This document shows positions 25,070-33,083 of a stretch of 38,196 nucleotides of DNA, piece by piece. How positions within the stretch are numbered: the stretch's first letter is position 1; each line of letters starts with the position of its first letter. The notes beneath the pieces were generated by a model. It did not search any database and was not told the origin of the DNA. It saw only the letters and a program-made list of their open reading frames with translations. Both the position numbers and the translations under genes were made by a program. The DNA is from Prevotella sp. (lineage in GTDB: Bacteria > Bacteroidota > Bacteroidia > Bacteroidales > Bacteroidaceae): contig JAFRQC010000029.1 of NCBI GenBank assembly GCA_017428805.1, forward strand, positions 1 through 38,196. Direction: 5' to 3'.

Positions 25070-25834
25070 CTAGTTAATCCAGGTGGGCCAGGTCTGAAGG
25101 ATACGGCCAGTGTGGGCATCGATGAAGGCGTATTCCATTGTGCCATACAGGCCATACACCAATCTGGGAGCCCATTGCGAAGAGCCTTTCGACACAGGGA
25201 ACTCCACTATCATCAGCGCATCGTCGAACCACGCCATAATGTTTCCAGCACCAATTTCTTCGACAGGCACTTTCAGGTATTTCGCAAAGATTTCCTTCGC
25301 CTTCTGCAAATCGAAGGCGGGAGTGATGTCCAGATTGTCGATCTTGACATATAGGCCGTTGCAGTCGTTCACCTTCCCATGACGGAATCGCACATTATAG
25401 CCTGCCCCAAAGACAATAACCCCTTTGTATTGCTGCTGATAACATTCGAGGGTCAGCGGGTCTTCCATCCAGTCCTCTGTCTCCTGCCGATAAAGGCGGA
25501 AATTCTCATCAAGGTCAAGTTTCATGTATTTATTAAACAGGTCTTTTGCCGATGCAGGGGCCGCATTGCTATTTCCCATGAAAGAAATCCATTTGATGCC
25601 GCCATCGGAATCTCTCGTAATCTCAGCACCATTGCTCTCGGTCGTTTTCATGGCACTCTCATGCCTGGGGTTCTGGCCCGTGCCTTCCAAGAATTCCGGC
25701 TCGTCATTGACGGGTTCCACAAACTCACCGTCCGATCCTCTTCCTGCCCCATCGCCAGGCACATCATCACTACTGCAGCTGCTTATGCCGAAAGCCAGCA
25801 TGGCCATCACTAATATGGATAAGAGTTTCTTCAT
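25070..25834 (-). CDS. Orphan thermolysin-propeptide-like (FTP + PepSY) lipoprotein
   Basis: The protein has 254 residues with a lipoprotein signal (MKKLLSILVMAMLAFGISSC). The second half is read as the propeptide of M4 peptidases: the FTP phrase ECYQQQYKGVIVFGAGYNVR, the turn LDITPAFDLQKAKEIF, and the PepSY end PRLVYGLYGTMEYAFIDAHT followed by GRILQTW. No HExxH zinc motif or catalytic domain follows; the protein stops right after the prodomain. In proteases this part acts as chaperone and inhibitor, so a stand-alone copy may bind a protease, which is inference. It is third of the five lipoprotein genes; its signal sequence is not one of the near-identical ones. Confidence 0.72.
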   Translation of the reverse strand: MKKLLSILVMAMLAFGISSCSSDDVPGDGAGRGSDGEFVEPVNDEPEFLEGTGQNPRHESAMKTTESNGAEITRDSDGGIKWISFMGNSNAAPASAKDLFNKYMKLDLDENFRLYRQETEDWMEDPLTLECYQQQYKGVIVFGAGYNVRFRHGKVNDCNGLYVKIDNLDITPAFDLQKAKEIFAKYLKVPVEEIGAGNIMAWFDDALMIVEFPVSKGSSQWAPRLVYGLYGTMEYAFIDAHTGRILQTWPTWIN

Positions 25835-25863
25835 CTACGTTTTGTTTTTACCTAAACTCGAAT

Positions 25864-26301
25864 CTATTTCTTAATGAATATAAACTCATGAACATACAAT
25901 CCGTCGTCCGGACCTTGATGATAGCCTTCCATATGCATATCACCACCCGAAATAATACACTTCAATGTTTTCCCACATAATTGTATTATCTGTTTTTCCC
26001 TATCATAGGAGTAGTCGTATTCTCCATCCTCATTCGGTAAATCCGGGTACAATGGTTTCCCCTTTTTGATGAAGACCTTAACCTTACCACTTTGGTTAAA
26101 CATAAATATATCCCGTTGATCTGATGATATTTCAGTATTGCCATCGGGATAACACAAAGTCTTGAGTTCCCATGTACCAACAATAGAAGATTCTGATGCT
26201 GGGTCATTCTTTCCCTCAATAGAATCATCATTACTGCAGCTGCTCATGCCGACAGCCAGCATCAGCACAACACAAATCCATAATACGTTTTTCTTCTTCA
26301 T
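25864..26301 (-). CDS. Lipocalin-like lipoprotein
   Basis: The protein has 145 residues with signal MKKKNVLWICVVLMLAVG, lipobox MSSC, then SNDD. The mature domain begins SIVGTWELKTLCYPDG and continues with alternating strands (DIFMFNQSGKVKVFIKKGK, QIIQLCGKTLKCIISGG, VHEFIFIKK), fitting a small lipocalin-like barrel. The two cysteines (LCGKTLKC) are close enough to pair. It is second in the minus-strand series, 56 bases after the first and 29 before the third gene, with signal DNA almost identical to that at 25032. Confidence 0.68.
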   Translation of the reverse strand: MKKKNVLWICVVLMLAVGMSSCSNDDSIEGKNDPASESSIVGTWELKTLCYPDGNTEISSDQRDIFMFNQSGKVKVFIKKGKPLYPDLPNEDGEYDYSYDREKQIIQLCGKTLKCIISGGDMHMEGYHQGPDDGLYVHEFIFIKK

Positions 26302-26357
26302 ATCGTTTTTGATTTACCTTACCACAAAAGCACCTGTCCCTTCCATAACCGTTGATT

Positions 26358-27608
26358 TTACATGCCCCAATCGTAAGTTGTCCTATACAATGCACGGCCT
26401 GTGTGAGCATCTATGACAAGCCCTTCCAGACCGTGTCTGACCTCGTAGGCAAGGCGAGGACCAAAAGAATCTCCCTGGGGGACTCTTACAATTTGCAATT
26501 CACAACGGTTCTCATCATAGAAATAGAGATTCATAAACGACTTGAATATCTCAATGGCAGCCTGCTCGCTAAAACTCGGTGTCACGTCGAAGTCCTTGAT
26601 GGGGAGATAGTCACAACTGCCTCCGACCATCAGACCGTCAATGAAAGAGATACAGCCAGATGATGTTTTCACGATGACATCTTTATAATACTGCTGGTAG
26701 TAATCGTGCGTTTCAAAATGCAACCCGCTATCCCACTCTGTATGCTGGGAACATCTGAAATAGTCGGCTACGCCCTCACCATAATATCTCTCATAGAAAT
26801 CAGCAACAGTTTTCGGACGTTCTTCGGCAGGCATCCCTGTGAAATCGACTGCTTCAATTGCACCCAGCGAATTGCGCATCACCTTCAAGTTGCCTTCCTG
26901 GACATAACCCTGCCCCCACAAAGGGGCATTGGCCTCTATCCACTCACCACCCGTAAACTCTGTTGTCTTCTGGCCAAGCGCCCCATCAGGAATCTCGCCA
27001 TCTTCTACATAATTGCCCAAAACTTCATATGCCACCGTGCCATTGACAGTATAGAAACAAGAACGATCGATGGCATTGAATTTGAGATCGGTAAGTTTCA
27101 GCGTTATATATGGTTTATCGCCAATCCTGCCTTTACTCACCACGGTGATGCTCCCGCTTAGGGCATTTCCTTCAATCAAGATGTCTTCCATCCAGGTAGG
27201 CGTATAAGCAGCTGCCGCATCGAACTGGCTAATGTCAAATGTATCTCCCTCTTTCAGGTCATTGAAACTCATCTGCCGATTGCTTTGGAAACCGATGGTC
27301 AGTATAAAGAAGACATCCGATCCTTTGATATTGGCCCCAAACCCCATGTGGTAGATGGTGTCATTCTCAAAAGTGATTCCGGCCCCCAAGTAACAATGAG
27401 GGGGATTATACATCTCACCGCTCTTATAAAACTCCCCCCAACTAATCTCGCCCTTGTCCGACAGGATGAGCAAAGAGTTTTCAGGGATTTCATCAGGGAT
27501 GATATTCTCCCCAGACCCAACAATGTTTTCATCGTCGCTGCTGCAGCTGCTCATGCCGACAGCCAGCAACAGCAGAGCGCATAGCCATAATACGTTTTTC
27601 TTATTCAT
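26358..27608 (-). CDS. Lipoprotein with C-terminal FTP/PepSY propeptide-like region, 416 aa
   Basis: The signal is MNKKNVLWLCALLLLAVG, lipobox MSSC, SSDD. Residues 45-200 form an unrecognised beta-rich domain (CYLGAGITFENDTIYHMGFG, SGSITVVSKGRIGDKPYITL). From about 270 the sequence follows M4-type prodomains: DYYQQYYKDVIVKTSSG, FDVTPSFSEQAAIEIFKSF, and PRLAYEVRHGLEGLVIDAHT before GRALYR. There is no HExxH motif. It opens the five-gene minus-strand series; no clear TAnnTTTG box is seen upstream. With 25070-25834 it makes two prodomain-only lipoproteins in one cluster. Confidence 0.7.
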   Translation of the reverse strand: MNKKNVLWLCALLLLAVGMSSCSSDDENIVGSGENIIPDEIPENSLLILSDKGEISWGEFYKSGEMYNPPHCYLGAGITFENDTIYHMGFGANIKGSDVFFILTIGFQSNRQMSFNDLKEGDTFDISQFDAAAAYTPTWMEDILIEGNALSGSITVVSKGRIGDKPYITLKLTDLKFNAIDRSCFYTVNGTVAYEVLGNYVEDGEIPDGALGQKTTEFTGGEWIEANAPLWGQGYVQEGNLKVMRNSLGAIEAVDFTGMPAEERPKTVADFYERYYGEGVADYFRCSQHTEWDSGLHFETHDYYQQYYKDVIVKTSSGCISFIDGLMVGGSCDYLPIKDFDVTPSFSEQAAIEIFKSFMNLYFYDENRCELQIVRVPQGDSFGPRLAYEVRHGLEGLVIDAHTGRALYRTTYDWGM

Positions 27609-28092
27609 ATACGTTTTATTTTAAATGCGAAATTACACCTTACCTATTTATATAATGAACGAAAAAGCAAAACCTTGCAAAAAATCCGAGATTTTTATGA
27701 TCTTTTAACGGTTGGGGGGGCGTAATTGATAAAAAAGTGTATCTATTTTTCTTGAGTCAACAGGCTCTTGATATACGTTTCGATATCTTCATGACCAGGC
27801 TGGTCACACTTCGTCGTACTTTTAAAGCAAGTAAACCCTCATGAAGCTTCCTTTGCTCTATCATTCTCCTTAGGGTACCGTTTTGAATTCTCGAGAGAAT
27901 TTCAGACTTTACCCTATCTAAACTCTGACTTTACAGGCACTAAACTCCTAAATTTTCTCGAGAATTTATCGCCTTCACCTAACCTTTCCTAAAGTCCTAA
28001 GCATCCTTTCATGGACTTTAGTCCGTCCAAACTGCGACGCACATGTCACACAAATACTGCATTTTGCCCGATTTTGTGTAGGCTCGATGAGG
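27609..28092. other. Gene-free stretch with hairpins
   Basis: No convincing gene lies here. GAATTCTCGAGAGAATTT (27885-27902) is an imperfect inverted copy of 27950-27967, each around a TCTCGAGA core. CTAAAGTCC (27989-27997) faces GGACTTTAG (28013-28021) in a further hairpin. On the minus strand 27743-27838 is open and ends like a protein tail but has no start. A run of seven Gs occurs at 27714. Confidence 0.6.
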
Positions 28093-28686
28093 TCATTTAA
28101 GAATGGTCATAGCCCATTGGGGGATGTCGTTGGTGTATTGCTTGAACAGCTGGCCGTCGGTAGTGCTATAGAGTAAAGACGGAAGTTGGTTGTCGACGGA
28201 ATTGTCATAAATGTATGCACGATCCACAAAAGAAATGGCCTTTGCTGCATTCAGGAGTGATTTGTAATAGCGAGAGATTATTTTGGAAATGGGAACCTCG
28301 TGGCCACCGTTCATATAACGCTGGGTGATACGGGCAACATTAATGGCTGGGTCAGACGTACAGACGTAAAACAGACGAATGAAATAACCGACAGCCTTGG
28401 CCTTGCGTAAGAATTCCAGCTTCTCGGGTGAAGAGAAAACAGTCTCAAAGACGAAATCACGGCCGTTTTCCAGACAGTCATATCGTAAGCGGGTGGCTTC
28501 TTCCGCAGCCTTCAGAACAGCCTCTGGAGAATTCCAGTCACCAAAAGTATCTTGTGCTATGTTATCGGGGTTGATATATATACTATCCGCTGCCCATTCG
28601 TTGTTGAGTAGCTGGACTGTTGTTGTCGTCTTTCCTGAACCATTTGGACCAGCGACAACGCAAAGAGTCGGTTTTCTTTCTTTCAT
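28093..28686 (-). CDS. Zeta-toxin-family P-loop kinase
   Basis: I chose the ATG at 28686, which overlaps the stop of the preceding small gene as ATGA; a start at 28707 adds seven residues. The 198-residue protein begins KPTLCVVAGPNGSGKTTTTV, a Walker A next to the N-terminus, then INPDNIAQDTFGDW and FETVFSSPEKLEFLRKA, the pattern of zeta/PezT-like toxins and related kinases. Zeta toxins phosphorylate UDP-N-acetylglucosamine and block wall synthesis. Chromosomal relatives in this phylum are common and not all are shown to be toxic. The gene order, small gene first with overlap, supports a toxin-antitoxin pair. Confidence 0.75.
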   Translation of the reverse strand: MKERKPTLCVVAGPNGSGKTTTTVQLLNNEWAADSIYINPDNIAQDTFGDWNSPEAVLKAAEEATRLRYDCLENGRDFVFETVFSSPEKLEFLRKAKAVGYFIRLFYVCTSDPAINVARITQRYMNGGHEVPISKIISRYYKSLLNAAKAISFVDRAYIYDNSVDNQLPSLLYSTTDGQLFKQYTNDIPQWAMTILK

Positions 28687-28874
28687 AATGCTTCCTGACT
28701 TCTCCACGCTTCTATTTCATCTGCTACAATCTGAAGTCTTCTCTGCTTCTCAGCTTCAGCCTTGGCACTCGACTCACGAGCTGCCTGAGCAACGTCTTCC
28801 ATCAGTTCCTGCAGCATTTCGTCTGTAGGTTCTTCCATTGAGGTCAGACGGTATTTCTTATGAATCTCAGTCAT
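28683..28874 (-). CDS. Small partner of the zeta-like gene, possible antitoxin
   Basis: The protein has 63 residues, highly charged and helical throughout (DEMLQELMEDVAQAARESSA, EAEKQRRLQIVADEIEAW), without a DNA-binding motif I can recognise. It directly precedes and overlaps the zeta-like gene by four bases, the usual position of an antitoxin. A TATCTTTG -7 box lies upstream on the minus strand (28898-28905). Its role as antitoxin is inferred from size and position. Confidence 0.6.
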   Translation of the reverse strand: MTEIHKKYRLTSMEEPTDEMLQELMEDVAQAARESSAKAEAEKQRRLQIVADEIEAWRSQEAL

Positions 28875-28897
28875 AACTACTTATTTTTTGATTTATG

Positions 28898-28905
28898 CAA
28901 AGATA
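28898..28905 (-). promoter_or_regulatory. -7 box of the zeta/antitoxin-like pair
   Basis: TATCTTTG on the minus strand, 24 bases before the small gene's ATG. No matching -33 element at the usual distance. Confidence 0.45.
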
Positions 28906-28969
28906 ATTATAATACTATTATAAAGGTTACGGAACAGTTATTATTTAGTAATATTTAGCATAAAAGTTT

Positions 28970-29009
28970 GGGAAAGTCATCGAAATACCGACAATAATCT
29001 GTAACTTTG
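28970..29009 (+). promoter_or_regulatory. Shared motif and -7 box upstream of GH28
   Basis: GGGAAAGTCATCGAAA (28970-28985) recurs with one change as GGGAAAGTCGTCGAAA at 30333-30348. TAACTTTG (29002-29009) is a -7 element 34 bases before the ATG. No TTTG at 19-21 bases upstream, which fits a promoter that needs an activator. Confidence 0.45.
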
Positions 29010-29042
29010 TGCGCAAATTACAAATTACTTAACTGATATATA

Positions 29043-30311
29043 ATGAGAAAGATCGTTTTGCTGCTATTGTCGGCAGTCGTTTTGGATGGATCGGCTAAAA
29101 CGAAGATGAGACCAGCGGTAGAGACATGGCCTGACGGGACGGTGATGGACGGCTGGTTTGCGGACACGACCAAAGTGGATATCGCGTCTTTGGGTCGCCC
29201 GTATGTCATCACCGACTATGGCGTGAGGCTTGATTCTGCGATAGTCCAGACATCAGCGATACAGGCCGTGATCGACCGTGCTGCCAATGAAGGAGGGGGC
29301 GTGGTTGTCATTCCCGATGGAACGTTTCTGACGGGTGCCTTATTTTTTAAACAAGGTTCGCACCTGCACGTGAAGGGCAGGCTGAAGGGTTCTGAGCGCA
29401 TCGCAGACTTCCCAGTGATGACGACACGCATAGAGGGTGAGACCTGCAAATATTTTGCGGCGCTGGTGAATGCCGACGGCCTCGACGGATTCACAATCAG
29501 CGGCCAGGGTACTATCGACGGCAACGGACTACACTACTGGCAGGAGTTCTGGATCCGCAGGAGTTGGAATCCGCAATGTACGAACAAGGATGCCCAAAGG
29601 CCGAGACTGACGTATGTCTCTAATTCCAAGAACGTGACCATCCAGGATGTGCGGCTGATCAATTCGCCGTTCTGGACCAACCATGTGTATAAGAGTGACC
29701 ATGTGCGCTATTTGGACTGCTATATCTATGCCCCTACTGAGAATGTCTGGCCGCCGGAGCCTAAGCGCGGAGCACCGTCGAGCGATGCCATCGATATCGA
29801 TGCCTGTACGGACGTGTTGGTGAACGGCTGCTATATGCACGTGAATGATGATGCCGTCGTGCTGAAGGGTGGCAAGGGAACCTGGGCAGACAAGGACGAG
29901 ACCAACGGCGACTGCGAGCGCATCCTGATCGAGAACTGTCGCTATGGCAAGGTTCACGGCTGCTTGACGCTGGGTTCCGAGTCGCTGCACGACAGGAATA
30001 TCATCCTCCGTAACTGTTACACGGAACGGGCCGACCGTGTGCTGTGGCTTAAAATGAGGCCAGATACGCCGCAGCAATATGAGTACGTGACGGTGGAGAA
30101 CATCACAGGCCATTGCAAGCGGTTCCTCTTTATCCATCCCTGGACGCAATTCTTCAAGCCGGGAAATCGTGAGGATATGCCGCTGTCCCACTGTAACAAC
30201 ATCGTGATGCGGAATATCCAGGTAGATGCCGAGACGCTGTTTGACGTGGAGACATCGGATAAATATGAATTGATAGATTTCTCTATCGATGGGAAGATTT
30301 TGAGTTTTTAA
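29043..30311 (+). CDS. Glycoside hydrolase family 28 (polygalacturonase-like)
   Basis: The 422-residue protein has a short signal-like N-terminus (MRKIVLLLLSAVVLDGSA). It opens with the family phrase for a parallel beta-helix lid (VITDYGVRLDSAIVQTSAIQ). Catalytic-region motifs are recognisable though divergent: SSDAIDID (for NTDGxD), NDDAVVLKGG (the DD pair), GCLTLGSES (for GHGxSxGS) and LWLKMRP (for RIK). GH28 enzymes hydrolyse alpha-galacturonosyl links in pectin or rhamnogalacturonan. It shares an upstream motif with the outer-membrane gene that follows, so both may answer to one regulator. Confidence 0.85.
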   Translation: MRKIVLLLLSAVVLDGSAKTKMRPAVETWPDGTVMDGWFADTTKVDIASLGRPYVITDYGVRLDSAIVQTSAIQAVIDRAANEGGGVVVIPDGTFLTGALFFKQGSHLHVKGRLKGSERIADFPVMTTRIEGETCKYFAALVNADGLDGFTISGQGTIDGNGLHYWQEFWIRRSWNPQCTNKDAQRPRLTYVSNSKNVTIQDVRLINSPFWTNHVYKSDHVRYLDCYIYAPTENVWPPEPKRGAPSSDAIDIDACTDVLVNGCYMHVNDDAVVLKGGKGTWADKDETNGDCERILIENCRYGKVHGCLTLGSESLHDRNIILRNCYTERADRVLWLKMRPDTPQQYEYVTVENITGHCKRFLFIHPWTQFFKPGNREDMPLSHCNNIVMRNIQVDAETLFDVETSDKYELIDFSIDGKILSF

Positions 30312-30332
30312 TCGACTTTGCCATATCATTTG

Positions 30333-30370
30333 GGGAAAGTCGTCGAAAAAATCCCAGGAAGTCGTCGAAA
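30333..30370 (+). promoter_or_regulatory. Direct repeats GTCGTCGAAA, 22 bp apart, candidate activator site
   Basis: GTCGTCGAAA occurs at 30339-30348 and 30361-30370, 22 bases apart, two helical turns, and the second copy ends five bases before the -33 element. Paired direct repeats at this spacing are typical of LytTR regulators; one is encoded at 34234. The link is inference. Confidence 0.5.
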
Positions 30371-30375
30371 GGTAG

Positions 30376-30406
30376 TTGGAGGCGGAGGATAATCGTTCTA
30401 TCTTTG
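30376..30406 (+). promoter_or_regulatory. Promoter of the outer-membrane barrel gene
   Basis: TTGG (30376-30379), 19 bases, TATCTTTG (30399-30406); ATG is 31 bases downstream. Confidence 0.6.
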
Positions 30407-30437
30407 CACCAGAAAATTAAAAATAAATAGCAAAGAT

Positions 30438-32945
30438 ATGAAACAGATTAGAATTTTCGCAGTGATGATGATGCTGACAATGTCGGCAGTAGTAATGGCC
30501 CAGACCACCGTGAAGGGCGTGTTGAAGGACGAAGTGCTGGACGAGGCAGAGCCGTTTGCCACCGTCCGCGTGTTTAAGGCTGGTCAGACAGACAAGCCCG
30601 TAGCCATGTTCCTCACTAAGGAAGACGGACAGTTCTCTGAGAAGGTCAGCGGCAAGGGCAAGTACGACATCGTGTTCAGCAGCGTGGGTAAGGAGGACTT
30701 CCGCCAGACCATCGATCTGGGCAGCGAGAGCGTGCTCGACCTCGGCATCTTATATATTAAGGAGAACGAGAATATGCTGAAGGGTGTGGAGATCATCGCC
30801 CAGAAGCCCTTGGTGAAGATGGATGTGGACAAGATGAGCTACAACGTGGCTGAGGATGAAGACTCGAAGTCGAACACCGTGCTCGACATGCTCCGCAAGG
30901 TGCCCATGGTGACGGTCGACGGTCAGGACAATATCTCCGTGAACGGTTCCTCTTCATTCAAGGTGTATGTCGACGGCATGCCCAACGTGATGTTCTCCTC
31001 GAACCCCTCAATGGTGTTCAAGAGCATGCCCGCCACAGCCGTGAAGAGCATCGAGGTGATCACCAATCCTGGTGCGAAGTACGATGCTGAGGGTGCCTCT
31101 GGCGTGCTGAACATCGTGATGAACAAGATGACACCCGCAGCAGGCGGCATGCCCTCACAGAGCTACAGCATGGACGGCTACAACGGTACTGTCCGTGCCC
31201 AGGCAGGTAACAAGCAGATTGGCGGTAGCGCCTTCATCAGCGGTCAGCAGGGCAAGCTCTCTTACAGCGTCAATGCTATGACCTCATACAATAAGCCAGG
31301 CAATACCGAGACCGAACTGGAACAGATCCAGGACAACGGCGTGTCGCAGATCATGACCTCCAGCAACGAAGTGAAGACCCCGTTCACGATGGGAAGCCTG
31401 TCGCTGGGCTATCAGCTCGACGAGATGAGTGCGCTGAACCTGACGGCACAGATCAACACCATGTCGATGAAGAGCAAGGGCACCACCACTACCAAGATGG
31501 ACGGCTATGATGTCTCCAATTTCAGCTACGACAGCAGCACCGATATGAAGAACTCGCGCACCTCGTTCAACGGAAGCCTCGACTACCAGCGCTTCTTCAA
31601 CAAGGAGCACACCCAGTCATTAGGCTTTACCTATCAGCTGAGCTACAATCCCGCCTCCACAGAGTCGACCAACAACTTCGGCGGAACCCGTGGCGCTGGA
31701 CTGCCCGACCTGACAAGCCGTTACTCAGAGAACGACGACAAGACCACCAACCACATCTTCCAGATCGACTACACCATGCCTCTCGGCACTGGCCAGACGC
31801 TGAACCTCGGCAGCAAGCTGCAGCTCCACGATGCCACCTCTGATTCGAAGTACTACCTCAAGGATGTCTATGACCCCTCCAGCAGCAGCGAATACGAGTA
31901 CAAGAACAAGATCCTCGCAGGCTATGGTGAGTATGTCGGCAACTTCAATAAACTGGGTGTGAAGGCAGGCGTCCGCTATGAGTACACCTGGCAGGATGTG
32001 GAGTACCATCTCGGCAACGGCGAAAACTTCAACACCGGCTACGGCAACCTCGTGCCCTCCGCCAACCTCCAGTACAACCTCTCACAAGGCAGCAACATCG
32101 GTCTGACCTACAACATGCGCATCAGCCGCCCAGGTATCACCTACCTGAACCCCTATGTCGACAAGACAAACCCCATCGCCATCACTTACGGTAATCCCGA
32201 CCTCGACGTGGAGAAGGCACATAACATCTCGCTGGTGTACAACATGTTCACCCCGAAACTGATGGTCAACCTGAACCTGCACCACAACTTCACCGACAAT
32301 GCCATCTCGCAGTACAGCTTCTACGACAGCGACAACCTGCTGAACACCACTTATGGCAACGTCGTCAAGCGTCATCAGACGGGTCTGAGTGCCTACGTGA
32401 ACTACCTGCTGACTCCGAGCACACGCCTCTTCATGAACAGCAGCATCAACTACCTCAGCCTGAAAAGCGACGCCCTGGACCAGAGCAACAGCGGATGGAC
32501 AGCCAACATCATGGCAGGCTTGCAGCAGACACTCCCCTGGGACCTGAAGCTCAGCGCCTTCCTCATCACCTCAACGAAGAACTACACCCTGCAGGGATGG
32601 AGCGGCGGTTTCAACATGCTGACTGCCACCCTCTCGAAGTCACTCTTCAACGACAAGCTCACCATCGGCGTACAGGGTATCGTAGGACTCAACAAGGGTG
32701 GCAACCTGAACATCGAGAGCAGCAGTCGCGGACAGAACTTCACCTCTTACACCAATGTCAAAGTGCCCATCTACGGCGTGACCTTCACCGTCAGCTACAC
32801 CTTCGGTAACAGCAAGGTAAGAGCCAAGCAGCACACCAGCCGCGTACAGAACGACTTCATCGAGCAGCAGTCGCAGGGTGAGATGCTCAACAGCGTAGGC
32901 TCCGGCAGCACCTCTGGCAACGGTAACGCTACAATGCCACAGTAA
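30438..32945 (+). CDS. Outer-membrane beta-barrel protein (TonB-receptor-like, OMP_b-brl family)
   Basis: The 835-residue protein has a signal peptide (MKQIRIFAVMMMLTMSAVVM) and a carboxypeptidase-regulatory-like domain (TTVKGVLKDEVLDEAEPFAT ... FSSVGKEDF, residues 23-110). A plug-like region follows (VLDMLRKVPMVTVDGQDNIS, SIEVITNPGAKYDAEGASGV, typical of TonB-receptor plugs), then a long barrel of amphipathic strands to the end. The C-terminal strand is followed by a Gln/Ser/Gly tail. No SusD-like partner is adjacent, so it belongs to the lone outer-membrane barrel family rather than a SusCD pair. Its substrate is unknown. It precedes a kinase/regulator pair that may control it. Confidence 0.82.
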   Translation: MKQIRIFAVMMMLTMSAVVMAQTTVKGVLKDEVLDEAEPFATVRVFKAGQTDKPVAMFLTKEDGQFSEKVSGKGKYDIVFSSVGKEDFRQTIDLGSESVLDLGILYIKENENMLKGVEIIAQKPLVKMDVDKMSYNVAEDEDSKSNTVLDMLRKVPMVTVDGQDNISVNGSSSFKVYVDGMPNVMFSSNPSMVFKSMPATAVKSIEVITNPGAKYDAEGASGVLNIVMNKMTPAAGGMPSQSYSMDGYNGTVRAQAGNKQIGGSAFISGQQGKLSYSVNAMTSYNKPGNTETELEQIQDNGVSQIMTSSNEVKTPFTMGSLSLGYQLDEMSALNLTAQINTMSMKSKGTTTTKMDGYDVSNFSYDSSTDMKNSRTSFNGSLDYQRFFNKEHTQSLGFTYQLSYNPASTESTNNFGGTRGAGLPDLTSRYSENDDKTTNHIFQIDYTMPLGTGQTLNLGSKLQLHDATSDSKYYLKDVYDPSSSSEYEYKNKILAGYGEYVGNFNKLGVKAGVRYEYTWQDVEYHLGNGENFNTGYGNLVPSANLQYNLSQGSNIGLTYNMRISRPGITYLNPYVDKTNPIAITYGNPDLDVEKAHNISLVYNMFTPKLMVNLNLHHNFTDNAISQYSFYDSDNLLNTTYGNVVKRHQTGLSAYVNYLLTPSTRLFMNSSINYLSLKSDALDQSNSGWTANIMAGLQQTLPWDLKLSAFLITSTKNYTLQGWSGGFNMLTATLSKSLFNDKLTIGVQGIVGLNKGGNLNIESSSRGQNFTSYTNVKVPIYGVTFTVSYTFGNSKVRAKQHTSRVQNDFIEQQSQGEMLNSVGSGSTSGNGNATMPQ

Positions 32946-32956
32946 GATTTTTAAAG

Positions 32957-33032
32957 ACCACGAATTACACGAATTTCACGAATTGTCATCTAGAAGTATA
33001 AAATAATTCGTTTAATTCGTGTAATTCGTGGT
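32957..33032. terminator. 28-bp-stem hairpin of ACACGAATT units
   Basis: Bases 32957-32984 pair with 33005-33032 at 26 of 28 positions around a 20-base loop; the arms are tandem ACGAATT words. It sits 12 bases after the barrel gene and could stop transcription, but no T-run follows the stem closely. Confidence 0.6.
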
Positions 33033-33047
33033 TTATTAATAAAGGAA

Positions 33048-33079
33048 TTTGGTTGTTTCAGAATTAATGTATATCTTTG
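33048..33079 (+). promoter_or_regulatory. Promoter of the kinase-regulator pair, almost touching the ATG
   Basis: TTTG (33048-33051), 20 bases, TATCTTTG (33072-33079). The kinase ATG at 33084 begins only four bases later, so the message would have practically no leader. Confidence 0.6.
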
Positions 33080-33083
33080 CAGC

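Noticed and set aside
27743..27838. Minus-strand open stretch ending CDQPGHEDIETYIKSLLTQE + K
   Set aside because: It looks like a protein C-terminus but has only 31 codons after an in-frame stop and no start codon; too little to annotate.
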